From contig NZ_VAJL01000001.1 in NCBI RefSeq assembly GCF_006175945.1, positions 2,806,501 to 2,870,500 on the forward strand: a DNA stretch of 64,000 nucleotides, read 5' to 3'. Of the stretch, positions 63,061-64,000 are shown in pieces. How positions within the stretch are numbered: the stretch's first letter is position 1; each line of letters opens with the position of its first letter. The stretch comes from Chryseobacterium mulctrae. Lineage in GTDB: Bacteria > Bacteroidota > Bacteroidia > Flavobacteriales > Weeksellaceae. Made by a program: the position numbers and the translations under genes. The notes below the pieces were generated by a model. It was not told the DNA's origin and ran no database searches. It saw only the letters and a program-made list of their open reading frames with translations.

Positions 63061-63708
63061 ATGAATTTTTTAATAGGATATTGCCCAGATTGTAAAGGTA
63101 TTAGAGTTACTACCCCTTACAATAAAAAATTAAGTGCTGCACTAATCGAATCCTTAAAAGGTGATTTGGGCGACATTTTCACCACATCGAAAGTAAAGTT
63201 TAACCAATTGGTTAAAAATCATAATTTAATTATCAGACAAATTTCTAAAGACGTATTAGATATTTGGAACTGTTCAACATGTGGATGTACAGAGGTATGC
63301 AAAAAAGTGAGAACTTTCAAAGATGCATGCTCAATATTGAAAATATCAGACATCTTACCTGATTATTCAATGTTACCTAAATCGATGCAAATAAGAATGG
63401 TTGCAATGTATAAATTGATAATAATTACAAAAGTATTAAATCAAGGTTGGGAGCCGGAATATGAAGGTAAAAACAATTACATGACGTTTTATCCAATAGG
63501 TTTCTATAATTCAGATCAAGAATTCCCTTTTAAGCATGAATTCGGCATGCATGAGGCATGGGAAGGTTCAGATATCGACTATCAGGCTGCAGGTCTTTTA
63601 ATGTTCAAAGATCACGGTTTAGGCAATTATGCAGGTGTGCAATTCAGAGATTTATATCTGGATTTATACCAATACCCAGAATCGTACTTGAATCGCTATC
63701 AACAATAA
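63061..63708 (+). CDS. Phage-type hypothetical protein with zinc-ribbon-like N-terminus
   Basis: 215 residues. Cys pairs in YCPDCKG near the start and in WNCSTCGCTEVC around residues 70-80 could form a zinc ribbon. The C-terminal part (TKVLNQGWEPEYEGKNNY, LLMFKDHGLGNYAGVQF, RDLYLDLY) resembles a domain seen in Bacteroidota phage and ICE proteins of unknown function. It has its own terminator downstream. Confidence 0.65.
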   Translation: MNFLIGYCPDCKGIRVTTPYNKKLSAALIESLKGDLGDIFTTSKVKFNQLVKNHNLIIRQISKDVLDIWNCSTCGCTEVCKKVRTFKDACSILKISDILPDYSMLPKSMQIRMVAMYKLIIITKVLNQGWEPEYEGKNNYMTFYPIGFYNSDQEFPFKHEFGMHEAWEGSDIDYQAAGLLMFKDHGLGNYAGVQFRDLYLDLYQYPESYLNRYQQ

Positions 63709-63714
63709 ATTTAG

Positions 63715-63746
63715 AATCCTTTTTCAATCGAGAAGGGATTTTTATT
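63715..63746 (+). terminator. Terminator after the zinc-ribbon-like gene
   Basis: AATCCTTTTTC pairs with GAGAAGGGATT (one G-T pair) around AATC, followed by T residues. Confidence 0.7.
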
Positions 63747-63769
63747 TTAAATTTACTAAAAACTAAAAT

Positions 63770-64000
63770 ATGAAAAATGCAAGAGAACGCCATCGAACAA
63801 AAGTATCAAGAGTAAAGACAATCATCAAAAGTGATGTTATTGAGAAAAAACCGCTTTATCTACCAATTGAAAAATTATACTTCAATCAAATAGAATCGGG
63901 CGAAAAAAAGATTGAATACAGAGACGATACAGCACATTACAGATCACGATTTTTAAATAAAGCTGGTGAACTTCGAAATCACAAAGTATTATTACTTCAA
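63770..64000 (+). CDS. ASCH/DUF3850-like protein (partial, C-terminus off the right edge)
   Basis: The first 77 residues only. After a basic N-terminus (MKNARERHRTKVSRVKTI) comes KKPLYLPIEKLYFNQIESGE, then KKIEYRDDTAHYRSRF. That matches the opening of ASCH-type domains (lxLPi...yFd.I.sG.KkiEYR), which are thought to bind RNA or modified nucleotides. The frame is open to the window end. It is an accessory gene of the same mobile region. Confidence 0.65.
   Translation, partial: MKNARERHRTKVSRVKTIIKSDVIEKKPLYLPIEKLYFNQIESGEKKIEYRDDTAHYRSRFLNKAGELRNHKVLLLQ

Overview
The window looks like the chromosome of a flavobacterium of the Weeksellaceae, most probably Chryseobacterium or a close relative. 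The evidence is low GC, Bacteroidota -7 promoter boxes (TAnnTTTG), two proteins with type IX secretion (T9SS) C-terminal tails, the b558-type three-gene succinate dehydrogenase, and families typical of flavobacteria (DUF2480, DUF6452, DUF6048, IPExxxVDY, DUF6705-like). This assignment rests on reading proteins by eye; no database was searched.

Positions 1-49,100 are core chromosome. In order: the start of Ku; aspS; a minus-strand cluster of two DUF2975-type membrane proteins, two secreted ankyrin proteins, a small XRE regulator and an S41 peptidase; a DUF937 protein; a multi-pass membrane protein with DUF2480; lpxB; comEC; sdhCAB; a TlpA-like lipoprotein without its redox cysteines; rlmD; a large zinc metalloprotease; DUF6452/DUF6048; a secreted M43 protease and a 1528-residue repeat protein, both with T9SS tails; coaE with an MBL hydrolase; a PaiB-like protein; ruvB; hutI-DUF695-hutG; an aldehyde dehydrogenase; an HU-like protein and an XRE regulator; a lipoprotein cluster; and acpP-fabF-rnc-(IPExxxVDY)-pyk.

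Positions 49,127-57,620 look like an 8.5-kb mobilizable island. It lies between 13-bp direct repeats and carries a tyrosine recombinase, an unknown coiled-coil protein, a DUF3853 DNA-binding protein, a RecA-like ATPase, a TOPRIM primase and a MobV relaxase. An IS3-family element sits at the 3' end of the relaxase gene. Two very large palindromes separate the ATPase and primase genes, and a hairpin-rich possible oriT precedes the relaxase. Paired TTGGGTGTA repeats lie inside both ends and look like integrase arm sites.

Positions 57,621-58,867 hold no convincing gene. They contain a run of hairpins and then a six-copy degenerate array with a period of about 56 bp. From 58,868 to the right edge is a second accessory region of small phage- or ICE-like genes. 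It is organised around a divergent XRE repressor promoter with repeated operator-like sites and ends in a partial ASCH-like gene.

The most notable non-coding signals are the ~56-bp array, the two island palindromes, a four-copy motif at exact 22-bp spacing upstream of the HU-like gene, and two XRE-associated operator pairs whose palindromes are 21 bp apart.
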